A DNA stretch of 64,000 nt from Cryptomeria japonica. Taxonomy: Eukaryota; Streptophyta; Pinopsida; Cupressales; Cupressaceae. The translations under genes were made by a program, and so were the position numbers. A model generated the notes under the pieces. That model ran no database searches. It saw only the letters and a list, made by a program, of their open reading frames with translations, and had not been told where the DNA came from. The DNA lies in contig NC_081408.1 of assembly GCF_030272615.1 (NCBI RefSeq), forward strand, positions 607,670,173 through 607,734,172, in the 5' to 3' direction. Positions within the stretch are counted from its first letter, which is position 1; each line of letters begins with the position of its first letter. Below are positions 45,517-56,961 of the stretch, one piece after another.

Positions 45517-46173
45517 ATGCCCTCTTATGTCAAGAACAATTCTGATACCCCCTCCAACTAGCTAAAAGGTTTGATCAATTCGGTGAGTACCCATTTTGAG
45601 TCATTAGTGAATTCAGCTAAGGCCAACCTTGTATTTAATGGCAAGAGGCTTAGGACATTAAAGAGAATGATTGTAGATGATAGAATTGTGTTAGATACCC
45701 ATGTCAAGAGCATTCAAGTTGCAGTATCTAAGGGTGGTAATATTTACAAATCTTGTCTATCACTGTCAAAGTTCACTAAGGGTATTGAGAAGCAGTTCAA
45801 GGAGCATGAAAAACAATTAGCCGGTATATCTCAACCATTTGATCCCATGTCAGTCTCTGTGGCCAATCAAGAAGCCTAAGTAATATCTTTACTTGAAAAA
45901 ATAAAGAGCTTAAGCTATAACAAGGAGAAGATTATTGGTAGAGTTGGTGAACTTCAGAGTCACATCACTCCCAAGTTGGACACAATGCTCAATGCATTGA
46001 AGGATACTCAAGATGTCATAGCCACAAATGACCCCTCTGATCTCAAGTCGGTAAAGATGAAAGAATACCTCTTCAATGGCTTCGTATTAGTTCTAGATTG
46101 TCTCAAGAAGGGCTGGGACAACCATTTGAGCTCTTTGAAAAACATTTTTCTATATATTTTCAAGCTTATGTAA
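45517..46173 (+). pseudogene. Longer copy of the captured coiled-coil ORF
   Basis: Same start as 41877 (ATG at 45517, MPSYVK) with a stop after about 14 codons. 45571-45879 is then open and matches 41931-42239. After a TAA the same frame carries on (LLEKIKSLSYNKEKIIGRVG, 45976-46173 LDTMLNALKDTQDV to IFKLM) to a stop at 46171-46173. Heptad-like Leu/Ile spacing supports a coiled coil. It lies about 250 bp upstream of a polypurine tract and an unrelated LTR, the usual place of an extra ORF in some copia lineages. Confidence 0.65.
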
Positions 46174-46420
46174 GTTAGTAAGTTTTGTGTGTACATATGC
46201 CACTGTATATAGAATTTTTATTAAATTTTTGGCCTTCAGATCCCTACCTTTGCCATTGGTGTTAAAGAGGGAGTGTAGGGTAGTGAAAAATGTTGTATTC
46301 ATCTTAGGGGGAGTTTTGGAGTTGTTGAATTTTGGAAGTTTTATAGTGTACATATGTTGGTACTGATTTAGACACTTAGTCCTTTTTCACTGTGTTCCCA
46401 TCAATGCCAAAAGGAGAGAT
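46174..46420 (+). other. 3' untranslated region and polypurine tract of copia-B
   Basis: Non-coding stretch ending ATGCCAAAAGGAGAGAT (tract 46409-46420) directly in front of an LTR that starts TGTTAGCAAG. The tract resembles those of copia-1, -2 and -3 (CCAAAxGGGGAGAT). Confidence 0.75.
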
Positions 46421-47542
46421 TGTTAGCAAGAGACATTGCACAGGTCATTTGACATTGTCATTGTTGGTAACCCAAGTGATTTATTCCATTCATAGTGTAT
46501 AATCTGATCCTACCGAAAGTTGGAATGAAGATTTGGTTAAGTCTGGCAAGGTAGAGTAGAGTATCTGACAGAGTGTAGTATTTTGGTTGACATTTCATTT
46601 TTGTTGAATATTTTGTGTTGTAGAACTAGAGGAAGATAGGTAGATGTTTGGAGTACCTTATTCTAGAATCTTAGCCTCTGGTGATGATTATCATGTGAGT
46701 AAGAAGATCTGGTGCATAAGTTTTTGGGTTGAACATGTGGTATGACTATCTTGGATAGTTGATCATTGTGCAGAATTGGAGTAATTTTGGTGATTTTTTT
46801 TATGATTGAGGATGTTAGCAGATATTTGGGAAGCATGTGAATAATTAATTTTTGGTCGGCATATGCATTAGAGTTTGGATTGAGCCAACTATGTATGTAC
46901 GTTTCATTATTTGTATAGTGTTCTTGAAGTTGACATATAGAAGATTTAAATTCATGTTACAGATATATAAGACCAATAGATATGATCATTTTGGATATCT
47001 GTGGGTGCATAGAAAGTGTTTTTGATCAATTGTGCATAGTGTCATGTGTGCAAATGAAGGATTTGTGCTCTGAAATATTCCAGAATAATGAAACAGAGCA
47101 ATGTAACAAAGCAGTGTGAGATTATGTGTTTTGTGCTTAACTAGAACTATACTTTAGCATTTCTAGATGCTATTTTTTGGTTTAGACATTCCAATTATGT
47201 TTTGGAAAAAAAATTGTAAGACAATGAGTCTTCTTAAGGTTTTAGCCCTTCTCTTTTTGAGTTGTAAGCTCTAGGCAATGTGCCTGAATGCATGTGCATT
47301 CTCTTGTAATCTTTATATTTGAGTACACTCATTTTGTGGGTCTCATCCCCACTATGGTTTTTCCCTTGACCAGGTTTTGCATGTATAAAATATTGGTGTT
47401 ATGGTGTTATTACTGATTGCTTTGTTATTTTGCATCTTTCTTTTGTTAATTTGCATGAAGTGGTTAAAAAAACAAATTAATAAAGTTAAAAATTGCAGAA
47501 CACCGATTCACACCCCCCTCTCATTTTTCCTTGATTCCAACA
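46421..47542 (+). repeat. 3' LTR of a further copia element, copia-B
   Basis: TGTTAGCAAG to TTGATTCCAACA, 1122 bp. GATTCACACCCCCCTCTCAT near its end is the + strand form of the motif found in all copia LTRs here except copia-A and copia-C. No 5' partner is in the window. The body attached on the left comes through the copia-A array. Confidence 0.78.
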
Positions 47543-47777
47543 TTATTGTGATAGTCAAAGTGCAATCTGCCTAGCTAAGAACCTAACATTTCATGGTCGG
47601 ACCAAGTACATTATTGTTTAGTATCATTTTTTCAAAGATATGGTCAAAGATGGCAAGGTGAAACTGGTTAAGGTAGAAACTTTGATGAATGTTGTAGATT
47701 ACTTAACTAAGGCTATGAGGACAAAGAAGTTGAGATGGTGTTTAGAGTTTATGGGCCTCATGGCCCCTAGCAATTAA
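47543..47777 (+). pseudogene. Copia RNase H C-terminal fragment, copia-C
   Basis: Frame from 47544: YCDSQSAICLAKNLTFHGRT, a stop, then YHFFKDMVKDGKVKLVKVET and DYLTKAMRTKKLRWCLEFMG ending TAA at 47775-47777. These are the last RNase H motifs of a copia of a lineage different from the others here (ends GLMAPSN). The upstream RNase H and RT are cut off by the copia-B LTR. Confidence 0.85.
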
Positions 47778-47833
47778 TTTATTGTGTTGATACTTTCTTT
47801 TCTCTTGCAAGGTGTTTGAAAAGCCTAGGAGAA
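47778..47833 (+). other. copia-C 3' untranslated region and polypurine tract
   Basis: Short spacer ending AAAAGCCTAGGAGAA before TGTTGGAAAAA. Confidence 0.6.
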
Positions 47834-48676
47834 TGTTGGAAAAAATGGTGTCTCAACCTTGAATTTACATGAGGTTACTATTTATAGTAAGTTTTCATTT
47901 GAGCATGAAATGGTGAGAAGTTCTCCCCAAAGTTTCTGGTTGGCTAGATAAGCATTCTGGTAAAGTTTCATTGCAAGATCACAACTAGTTTTGAAGATAT
48001 GAAAGTTTTCATTTTTTGAGGGGTATAATGAAAGGTTTAAATTTAATTTTGAGGACTTTATAGGCTCCAAAATGCCTTGAAAAGTGGACATAAATGGTGT
48101 AGCAATTTACAAGGTGATAGATCACTTCACGAGCTTTTTAGGGTTTCAAACAGTTCGTCAATCAGACACATGGTTCACAACTTATGGCCTTTGAAAGTTT
48201 GTACTCTTGAAATAGGAAATATACAATGCATCAGACAAATAAATGAGCTATAAAAGGGAGGGAAATGTGTTGATGTGTGTTTTGATGAATCATACGACAT
48301 CTAGATAGGAGATAAGGTCAAATCCACTTTATTGGGTGGTTTTATCCCATGGTTTTGTAATATCATTTGACAATTTCTTGTATCGCAACTCCTATACATG
48401 AGGTGCTTGAGATAGAGGTTGTGTGTAAGAGTCTTATGGATATTGAGTTAGCTCTGAATATATAATTATTGGTACTCTTTTCAAGAGCATGCTCTGCAAG
48501 TATATTATAATCTATTATTGATTATTGAATAATATATTGGGCGGCTTTTGGAGCGTGGGGTTTTTCTCCCGAAAGGGTTTTCCCCATGTAAATCATTGTG
48601 TTGTGGTGTGCATGTTGTTGTGTATTTTTTTGTTAAGTTTTTGTAACTATTTTATTAATTTGTAAAAAAAATTACA
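47834..48676 (+). repeat. copia-C 3' LTR (right end uncertain)
   Basis: Starts TGTTGGAAAAAATGGTG after a purine tract. Near its end it has GGGTTTTTCTCCCGAAAGGG then TTTTCCCCATGTAAATC, the U5-type sequence common in plant copia LTRs. The end at AATTACA (48676) is a guess since no second copy is available. Confidence 0.6.
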
Positions 48677-49098
48677 TTATCATCCTCTCAAGGTTAGTTT
48701 AGGAAGTTGATCCACTACTTAACTTCATTACATGATCTAGGAAAAGAAATTTGCTAGAATAATAAACCCTAGCCTCTCAAAGTTGCTTTCGTGGATGTCA
48801 ATACCCTAGATAGCTCCCAGGAATTATAGTCATTTCCCTAGTTTCTAAAAATATCGATAGTTGTGGCACCTTTCAAAAAACTTATTTCATAAGGATTTTT
48901 AGAAGATAGATGATAAATTTTTATTTGTATGATTGTCTATTAGTACGAGTCTTTTTTACAATTTTAACATCAATTGTATAGATGTAAATTTAAATTTTAA
49001 GATTGTGGAATTCATGTAAAAGAAGAAATTTGATCCTTAGAAATTTCTAAATGTTCACCGTCAATGTATCCTAAGAAGTACTCTGACCTATTTATACA
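48677..49098. other. Unassigned AT-rich sequence, left flank of gypsy-2
   Basis: No ORF or repeat recognised. The last five bases (ATACA, 49094-49098) are the left copy of the target duplication of the gypsy-2 composite. Confidence 0.6.
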
Positions 49099-50358
49099 TG
49101 TAATGTCACCAAAATGTATTGGTGGGTGAAAAATATGTGAATGAGAGATCAAGAGGAAACCTACCCTTTCCCTCCAATGAGAGATGAGAGTTTCCCTACA
49201 AATTTCTTTTCAAACACTTTTCACCTAATTACAATGGAAGAGGAGGGGAGAATTCACTAGATTCAATCTCCAAAGAAGAAGATAGAATTCTAAGTGAAAT
49301 GGGAATGATAAGCTAATGCCCTCTTCTTACTTGAAATGGAAAGGAATTGATTGAATTATATAGTGCAAAAGTGACAAAGAACTGATTATAACTTGAGATT
49401 GGAGTATGGGATGAATCTATGCACCTAGATTTGGCAGTAATATGTCGAGATGAAACCGTCTTGTGAATTTAAGGAAAAACTTTCTGGACTATGGCAGGAA
49501 TGTACATGGTCCTCCAAAAAATCTACGAAACGAAAAGGGTTTTTGCTATGTCTGCAAATGGAGCCCGAATCCGAAAGTACAGTTGTGCATGTGCAACCTA
49601 CACATAGAAAAGAGAGGAAAATGGGTTGGGATTGGGGGTTGGTCTTCAAGTCAAACCCCAGTTTGGGAATTAACCAGGTAATGAAAGAAAGTCCTTGCAA
49701 GTAGATGTAAATGAAACACTAAAATGTAAATCACCTCAAGGTAGGTTGTGATAGCAATGTTGCTAGAAATTCTTATGTAGAATTGAAAGTTGGAATCAAT
49801 CTCCTCTTCAATGGTTGAATCTTTGACTTGATTGCAACACCTAGCCTTGAAGGGAGACTTGAGAATGCTCAATGTTGGAAAAGAATGCTTCAATGCTCTT
49901 GAACTTTTGATTCACCTTATTGAACTTATCCCAACTTGACCAAATTACCCAAATGAGAGGGAAAATGCATCTTAAATATATGTCAATTAGGGTTAATGAA
50001 ACTTATTTTTTTCATAGGCCAACATCGGGGAATGTTTCCCGCTCACTGCACAACCTACAATGCATGCTTAGGAAAGGTCCTGCCCCAAAATAGGTTAGGG
50101 ACAGGGGCGACACGCCCCTATCTTGAGAGGAAAATGGTGCCACACCCTTGTCCTAGGGGGGATAGGGGTCCCAAAACCCTGTCATACCCCTTTCTCCAGG
50201 GCAAAGTGTAGACAAGGTGGTGTGGAGGCCAAGGAAGAAGAAGATTTTGAGGATTGAGCAGTCTCTGGTCTCTAATTAGGCTAGTGGATTTGATCTTACA
50301 TGCACGAGGACCGTAATGTAGTTGAAAATTTCTAGGGTCACAATTTTATGACACTACA
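49099..50358 (-). repeat. gypsy-2 LTR A
   Basis: Element strand begins TGTAGTGTCATAAAATTG and ends GACATTACA. It contains a TATA-like TATATTTAAG (49971-49980, - strand) and a GC-rich minisatellite at about 50098-50200. Confidence 0.9.
50098..50200. repeat. GC-rich minisatellite in the gypsy-2 LTR
   Basis: About three diverged copies of a 30-odd bp unit of the form AGGGGYGCCAYRCCCCTATC plus CYTRGGAGGA. Each core AGGGG..CCCCT is itself palindromic. The same array is at about 56697-56800 in LTR B and, one unit shorter, at about 61258-61325 in LTR C. It stands out against the AT-rich background. Confidence 0.7.
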
Positions 50359-50371
50359 TTTAGCCCCTACT
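50359..50371 (-). promoter_or_regulatory. gypsy-2 polypurine tract, unit 1
   Basis: GTAGGGGCTAAA on the - strand before TGTAGTGTC. The unit 2 equivalent is GTGGGGACTAAA at 56962-56974. Confidence 0.8.
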
Positions 50372-51144
50372 TTAGCGAGAGTATCAGTGTATGCCAATAC
50401 TGTCGGTAAAGTACAAGGAAACAAGATTTGAAACACTTTTACCATGTCAAGGAGGAAAGATGTGCCAAACCCCTAATGGACTTAGGATCTTACAACTTTG
50501 ATTGACAAAGTAAAAGGGAAGATTGAGAAGCGGAGAACCATGACTACAAGTAGAAAAGTTCCCCCCACTATGAGTCATCAAAGAAAGGATACTAAAGATT
50601 ACAAAGAAAAACAAAGTTCACTAAGTAATTCTAAGTATCAAGAAGGAAAATATGAGAGTGTAGTCCCCCATGTTAAAGTGATCATGCATGCCTTATAAGA
50701 AATCAAGGTAGGATGCACCCAAGAGAGAGATAAGAGAGGGAGAACCTTATCACAAGGATTTATCTCCCAATCAAGGAATAAACCCAAGGATAATGAACAC
50801 AAAACATGAGGTAGTTTCATTTTCCTTGGGGTCAGTATGATGTATGATAACTCATGTATATCATATATGTATGTGCATATAATAAGCATCATTCCCAAAA
50901 GAAGGACACTACCTTAGAAGAAAGGGAAGAGAGGATGTCTTTTGAGTCAACATGAAAGAGACCAAGAGAAGATCTCAATGCTTTGCATCGTCCCCGAGTA
51001 GACATTAAGGGGATAATAGAAGAACAGGGATACACATAGAATAATGTTCACAAAAGAGAAAGAAAGGAGAGAAAGAGAATATATATAGTGCTAATATTGC
51101 TAATATAGCATGACATCCACCTCCCAATCTTGTTGATCATTATT
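50372..51144 (-). other. gypsy-2 3' non-coding region, unit 1
   Basis: About 770 bp between the coding region's stop and the polypurine tract, where RT-RNase H-integrase would lie in an autonomous element. No such motif in any frame. Matches 56975-57744 in unit 2. Confidence 0.7.
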
Positions 51145-54100
51145 TCAAGAAGGCGAGCAACATGCTAGAGGAGCAACATCGAGCATAACAAATGGAGCTA
51201 ATACAAGATCCAAACAAGGACTATGCTCATCTTGTAAGTCACTTTGTTCAATTCTAGGAGCTAGGATTAGGGTTTGTGAAAATTTAGTTGATAAATGCTT
51301 GTCCACATTAGCGTATTCATACTCACTATCAGAAGCACTAGGAGTTGTATTTCCATCATGAATAATTTTTTTACCCATTTCTTCATCAAATTTTAGAGAA
51401 AGAGGAGCAAGAACATGAATAGGAGTAACACCATCACATGTTTTATGCAACTTATGATTTGAAGATGTAGGTCGAACATCTTGTTTGGGAGAAAAGGGAA
51501 TCATGTCAACTATCAGAGTTTGAGGAGATTGAGTATTTTTAGGGATAGCTTATTGGTGCTCTCCCACACAACAACTCCATCGAGTCCTAGTGGAAGGCTG
51601 AGAAGGAGGAGGAACACTTGAAAAAGTAGGAATGTTTCTCTTCTTGATAGTTGAAGGTTTAGGTTGAGGTCTTTTAGGTTGAACAAGAGGAGAAGAAGGC
51701 CTCTTCTCTTGATAAAAGGAAATAGGTGGAACTACACCATAGAAAGGAGGAATAGTAGATGTAGGAAGAAGACCAGGTCCATCATGAGGAGGAGGTATAG
51801 GTCTAACCTTAGGAAGAATATTGTTGTTCTTCTTAGGAGAAGGTATAGTCACATCCATAGTAATAGGTTGACGATCTTCCTTAGGAGAGAGATTAGTTCT
51901 ATCCATGAGGAGAAGAACCTCATCTTGAAGAATAATAGGAATGTCAAGTGTTGGGGATCTAGGTTGACTTAAGGGTAAGATCATATCTTTCTTCCATTTT
52001 TGATAAGATTGAAAAAGAGCATCACTCCTTGATGGAAGAAATTGAAATTATTTAGGCCAAAAGAAATCAATAAAAACACTAGGGCTTATTTTAGATGGAA
52101 AAAATAAGCTATGGTTCAAGGTTAAGATTTCTCCATTGTGAGGAAATTTTAGACACTTGTAAATTGGAGAAGAAATATCCTTCATGGAAGATAGCCAAGG
52201 ATAGCCCAACTTCACATGGAATTTGTCAGAAGAGGGTATGATAAAAAAGTCAACATCCATGGATTTAGTATGAACTTCAACATGAGGGTGATAGATCCAA
52301 TGGTAGTACAAGAGAGTCCCTCAAATAACTTCACAACCACATCATAACCATCATATATTGGTTTATGCAATCGTAAAGTAAAGACATACTCCTTAGTGAT
52401 GACATTAACCATGCAAGAGGGATCAATAAGGGTACCATGGAAAGATATATCCTTAACCTCTGCAACTATGTATAAATGGCCATCGGGTGCTCTAATGGTC
52501 TCACTATGGTCAAATGTAATACAAGGATCCTTAGGTGTATCTTGTTTTTATACCATATTAACCAAGTTCAGAGCCATAGAGGTGAATTCCTCATAAGAGA
52601 AAGAATTAGGCACGATATCAATAACACTAGAGGTATGAGAAGGCAAGGGATTAGTGAAAATCTTAAGATTTTGATTAGGAGGAGCTACTGATTTATTCCC
52701 TTTATCATTCACACCTGCCATAGATATAGTATTATTATCAATCAAATCTTGAATCTTATTCTTCAATGCGAAACATTTCATGGTATCATAACAAGGCTAA
52801 TGATGAAATTGACAAAATGAATTGTTATAAAAATAAGGGGATGCAATTTTAGAAGGATAAACTGGTTTTATAGGAGGAAGTTTGATAACATTTATTTTCA
52901 ACAACTGAGACATAATACTATGTAAAGATTCATTCAAAGAAGTAAATTGTCTTTCTCTTTGGAAAAAATTGAAAATAAAAGGCACACTTGTTGTAGCATT
53001 CACATTGTTGTTGTTGATTGTATCATTGAACTTGATGAATATTTTTGTTAGTTTGAAACTCACAAACGGTTGTTGAAAACTCTCCACCTTATCACTCGGA
53101 GCCATAGGAGTGGATTTCTCCATTTGACTCACAACCAGTTGATATTTTTGGAGTGTCGTGCACAAATACGGAAAGGAAGTAAAATTAGACAAAATAAGCT
53201 TTTCCCTGCTATAGTTTTGTAAATTAGAAATGAAAATTCATTGAATATCATTATCAGGTACAGGAAAAGAAATTTGAGCACACAAATGCTTATATCTACC
53301 AATAAAATTAGTCACTTTTTCTTTAACACCTTGTTTAAAATGCATTAAATCAGACAAAGTGATTTTAGGACCAATATTGTAATTTTGAAATTGTTGGATG
53401 AAAGCATTTGTCAGTTGGAAAAGAAGTGATAGAATAAGAAGGCAAAGAGAAATGCCATTGTAAAGCCTTATCTCTTAGTGTTCTTGTAAACAATTTTGCA
53501 AGAAATCTTTGATCATAAACAAAATCGGTATGGAAGGTTTGAAATGTTTTGACATGCGTAAGAATATCACCTTTTCCATTATAGAATTCTAATTGAGGGA
53601 TCTCAACATGTTTAGGTGACATGACTTTAACAATATCAAGAGAAAGTGGGCTTGCAACATTAAAGGTGGGCACACTAAACTTGTATTGACTCATAGAGGC
53701 AATTTGTTGTTGTAAGGAAAACACAGTTTGAGCAAGATTGTTAATTGTCACTTCAATAGAATAATTGATGTTAGACATAGTTGATTGAGAAGGTGGTGTG
53801 ATTTTATTGAAAGAAGGCATGAACTGAGAATAAGTTGGTGGGACATTATGATAAGTAGGCATAGGTGATGATTGGGTAGGAAAAGGGACATTTAAAGGAG
53901 GAACAAAGTTGTTGAAGGAGTTGCCCCCTTGTGTCACATTGATTGGTTGAGGAATAATAGGAATACTCATGGAAGACATAGGTAAAGATGGAGGATTAAA
54001 TGAAGAAAAGGGATTTCCTCCATGACCAATCATTGTAGGAATGACATTTTGAGTTGAAGTAGCCATGATGTTGGAGGTAAAATTAGGAATACTAGTCATA

Positions 54101-54571
54101 AGAGTAGTCAAAGGAATTGAAGGATTGACTTGTGTTGACAGTTGTGAATAACCTAGGGTTTTGGCACAACTCTTGATAGGCATGACATTAGAATCGACAA
54201 TATGTGCAATTCCATGCAATATATCAATTCCATTCTTATCACTTTGAATCATGCACTTAAGGCCTTCAATTAATGGAAGAGTTTCACTATTAGGGTATTA
54301 TTGGGATATCCAGTGTTGAAAGTTATCAAATTGATTGTCCATTTGGAAATTTGATCTATAGAGACCCTAGTTAAAGCTTCTTCTTTATCATGGGATTCAT
54401 CAATGGGGTGAATAGGCACATGATTAAGATGGAAAAAATTAACATGATCCTAATTAAAGAAGTCACCCAAATTAGGCTCCATCTCCTCAGTAATTAAACT
54501 TTCAGAGGCCTTAATTATAATACTTCGTCTAATGGGGATAGTGTAGGTAGGACTAATAGTGGTAAAACTCA
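51145..54571 (-). pseudogene. gypsy-2 gag-protease, unit 1
   Basis: ATG at 54571 (MSFTTISPTYTIPIRRSI). 53365-54252 holds a Pro/Asn/Ser-rich N-terminus and the Retrotrans_gag domain (LEFYNGKGDILTHVKTFQTF, LFTRTLRDKALQWHFSLPSY). 52797-53192 ends at the finger (FCQFHH, one stop) and 52548-52781 has CFALKNKIQDLI. 52212-52412 includes the protease site LIDPSCMVNVIT, where the usual Gly after Asp-x is not found. 52048-52311 has the protease end LGYPWLSSMKDISSPIYKCL, 51550-51984 a Pro-rich linker, 51145-51504 an acidic C-terminus (SASDSEYEY). About six stops or shifts. Confidence 0.85.
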
Positions 54572-55693
54572 TGCACTAGAGGGAAAATTTAAATTTTAAA
54601 TTGTGGAATAAAGCTCACAAAATCAATTAATGCAAAATATAAGAAAATAATGATTACACAATTTGAAATTTGTTGGAGGAAGAGGATGACACAATTTCCA
54701 AAAATGAAAGGAAATTGGAATTTTAAAATTAGGGCCAAGGGAATACCACTTAATTTTAAAATTAGAATTTTTAAAATCAGGGCAGACTATGATTAACCTC
54801 TTAATTTTTAAAATTTTCTTGACATTTGAAATGTTGAATTTGGAGGTATTTCTAATTCTAGAGGGATCAAAAATCAACAAAATCAGCCAATCTTCTAAAT
54901 TTAGGCTATTAAATATAGTCATAACAATCTCCCAAAATTTTGAGAAAAAAACCAAGGACCATGGCAGGAACGCACATGGTCCAACCAACTTTTTCTGAAA
55001 TTTTCAAGGATGAATATTATGATGATTTCAAAGCTAACCCCCAAAAATTGATGAATTTAACGATTTCTAGATTGGTGAAATTAAGGTGCAAATGTAAAAA
55101 TAGGACCCTATTAGGGTTTTGAAGAAAAAAAGGAATTGAATTGCAAATTTGAAAAAGGTCAAACCTAATGGATAAGGACACCTTGGAAAATGTTTAGAAA
55201 TATGAATTGGAATGAAATTGATTGAAATTCGCACAAAATAAAATTATATTTGAAAATTAGGGTTTTATGACCTAACCACTTAATTTTGAAATTTGAATTT
55301 TGGGAAAGAGGAGGGAAATTGAAAATTTGAATTGTAGAAATGAAAACAAGGCTGAGAATAATCAGAAATCTGAAAATTAAATGAAAATCCAATTTTTGCA
55401 CAAGTTCAAGATGATTTTTGAAAATTATGGTTTTAACAAGTAACCTCTTAATTTTGTAAATTTAATTTGCAAATTGAACAAGACAATGAGGAAATTGAAT
55501 TTGACAAAAAAAAAAAAATTCAGATCTAAAATAACCACAAGCAATTTTGACAAATCACAAGTTCAATTTTAATTTTAAAAACTAGGGTTTTTAATGATTT
55601 AACCATTGAGTTTGCAGAAATTTTGAAACTTGCAAATGAAAAATTTGCAACTTTGTTCAAAGGAAAGCATGCAAGACGTTAGATTCACCAAAA
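54572..55693 (-). other. gypsy-2 leader, unit 1
   Basis: 1.1 kb A-rich (on the + strand) non-coding leader with many AATTTTGAAAATT-type short inverted motifs and GGGTTTTTAATGATTTAACC-like repeats (about 55255, 55425, 55585), each followed by ACYTCTTAATTTTG. A candidate primer site TGGTGAATCTAACGTCTTGC lies at 55671-55690, three bases from LTR B. Its tRNA was not identified. Confidence 0.65.
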
Positions 55694-56961
55694 TTTAATA
55701 TCACCAAAATATATTGGTGGATGAAAAATGTGTGAATGAAAGATCAAGAGGAAAAGTACCCTTTCCCTCCAAGGAGAGATGAGATTTTCACTGCGGATTT
55801 CCCTTCAAACACTTTTCACCTAATTACATTGGAAGAGAAGAGGAGAATTCACTAGATTCAATCTCCAAAGAAGAAGATAGAATTCTGAGTGAAATGGGAA
55901 TGATAAGCTAATCCCCTCTTCTTATTTGAAATGGAAAGGAATTGATTGAATTATATAGTGCAAAAGTGACAAAGAACTTATTATGACTTGAGATTGGAGT
56001 ATGGGATGAATTTGTGCACTTGGATCAGGCAATAACATGTCGATATGAAGCTGCCCTATGAATTTGAGGAAAAGTTGCCCAGACCATGGCGAGAATGTAC
56101 ACGGTCCTCTGAAAAATCCATGAAATAAAAAAGGTTTTTCTACCTCTGCAAATTGAGCCCAAATTCAAAAGTACAACTATGCACCTGTAACCTACACATA
56201 GAAAAAAGAGGAAACTGGGTTGGGATTGGGGGTTTGCCTTCAGGTCAAACCCCAGTTTTGGAATTTACCAAGTAATGAAAGAATGTACTTGCAAGTATAT
56301 GTAAATGAAAGAATGAAATATAAATCACCTCAAGGGAATTTTTGATAGCAATGTTGATAGAAATGCTTTTGTGGAATTGAATGTTGGAATCAATCTCCTC
56401 TTAAATGGTTGAATCCTTGACTTGAATGAAACACCTAGCCTTGAAGGGAGACTTGAGAATTCTCAATGCTGGAAAAGAATGCTTGAATTCTCTTGAACCC
56501 TTGATTGCCAATTTTCACCTTATTGAACTTATCCCAAATTGACCAACTTACCTAAATGAGAGGGAAAATGCAACTTAAATAAACATTAATTAGGGTTAAT
56601 GAAACTGATTTTAGTCACAAGCCAACATCAGGGAAGTTTTCCAGCTCATTGCACAATCTACAATGCATGCTTAGGAAAGGTCTTGCCCCAAAATAGGGCA
56701 GGGACATGGGTACCATGCCCCTATCCTGGGAGGACAAAGGTGCCATGCCCCTTTCCTATGGGGGATAGGGGTGCCACACCCCTGTCCTACCCCTTTCTCA
56801 AGGGCAGAGTGTAGATAGCATGGTGCAGAGGCCAAGCAAGAAGCAAATTTTGAGGGTTGAGTAGTCTCTAGTCTCTGATCAGGCTAGTGGATTCGATCTA
56901 GCATGCGTGAGGACCCTAATGCATTTGAAAATTGCTAGTGTCATATTTTTATGATACTACA
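55694..56961 (-). repeat. gypsy-2 LTR B (shared middle LTR)
   Basis: Serves as 5' LTR of unit 1 and 3' LTR of unit 2. It aligns end to end with LTR A. Terminal bases on the inner side read TTTAATATC against TGTAATGTC in LTR A. Confidence 0.9.

Noticed and set aside
49996-50211. ORF of about 71 codons in gypsy-2 LTRs A and B (also 56599-56814)
   Set aside because: It runs through the GC-rich minisatellite and is lost in LTR C. Chance frame created by the repeat.
51664-51972. Arg-rich + strand ORFs antisense to the gypsy-2 Pro-rich linker (also 58344-58607)
   Set aside because: Mirror frames of the Pro-rich protease linker; the sense frame has the recognisable protein.
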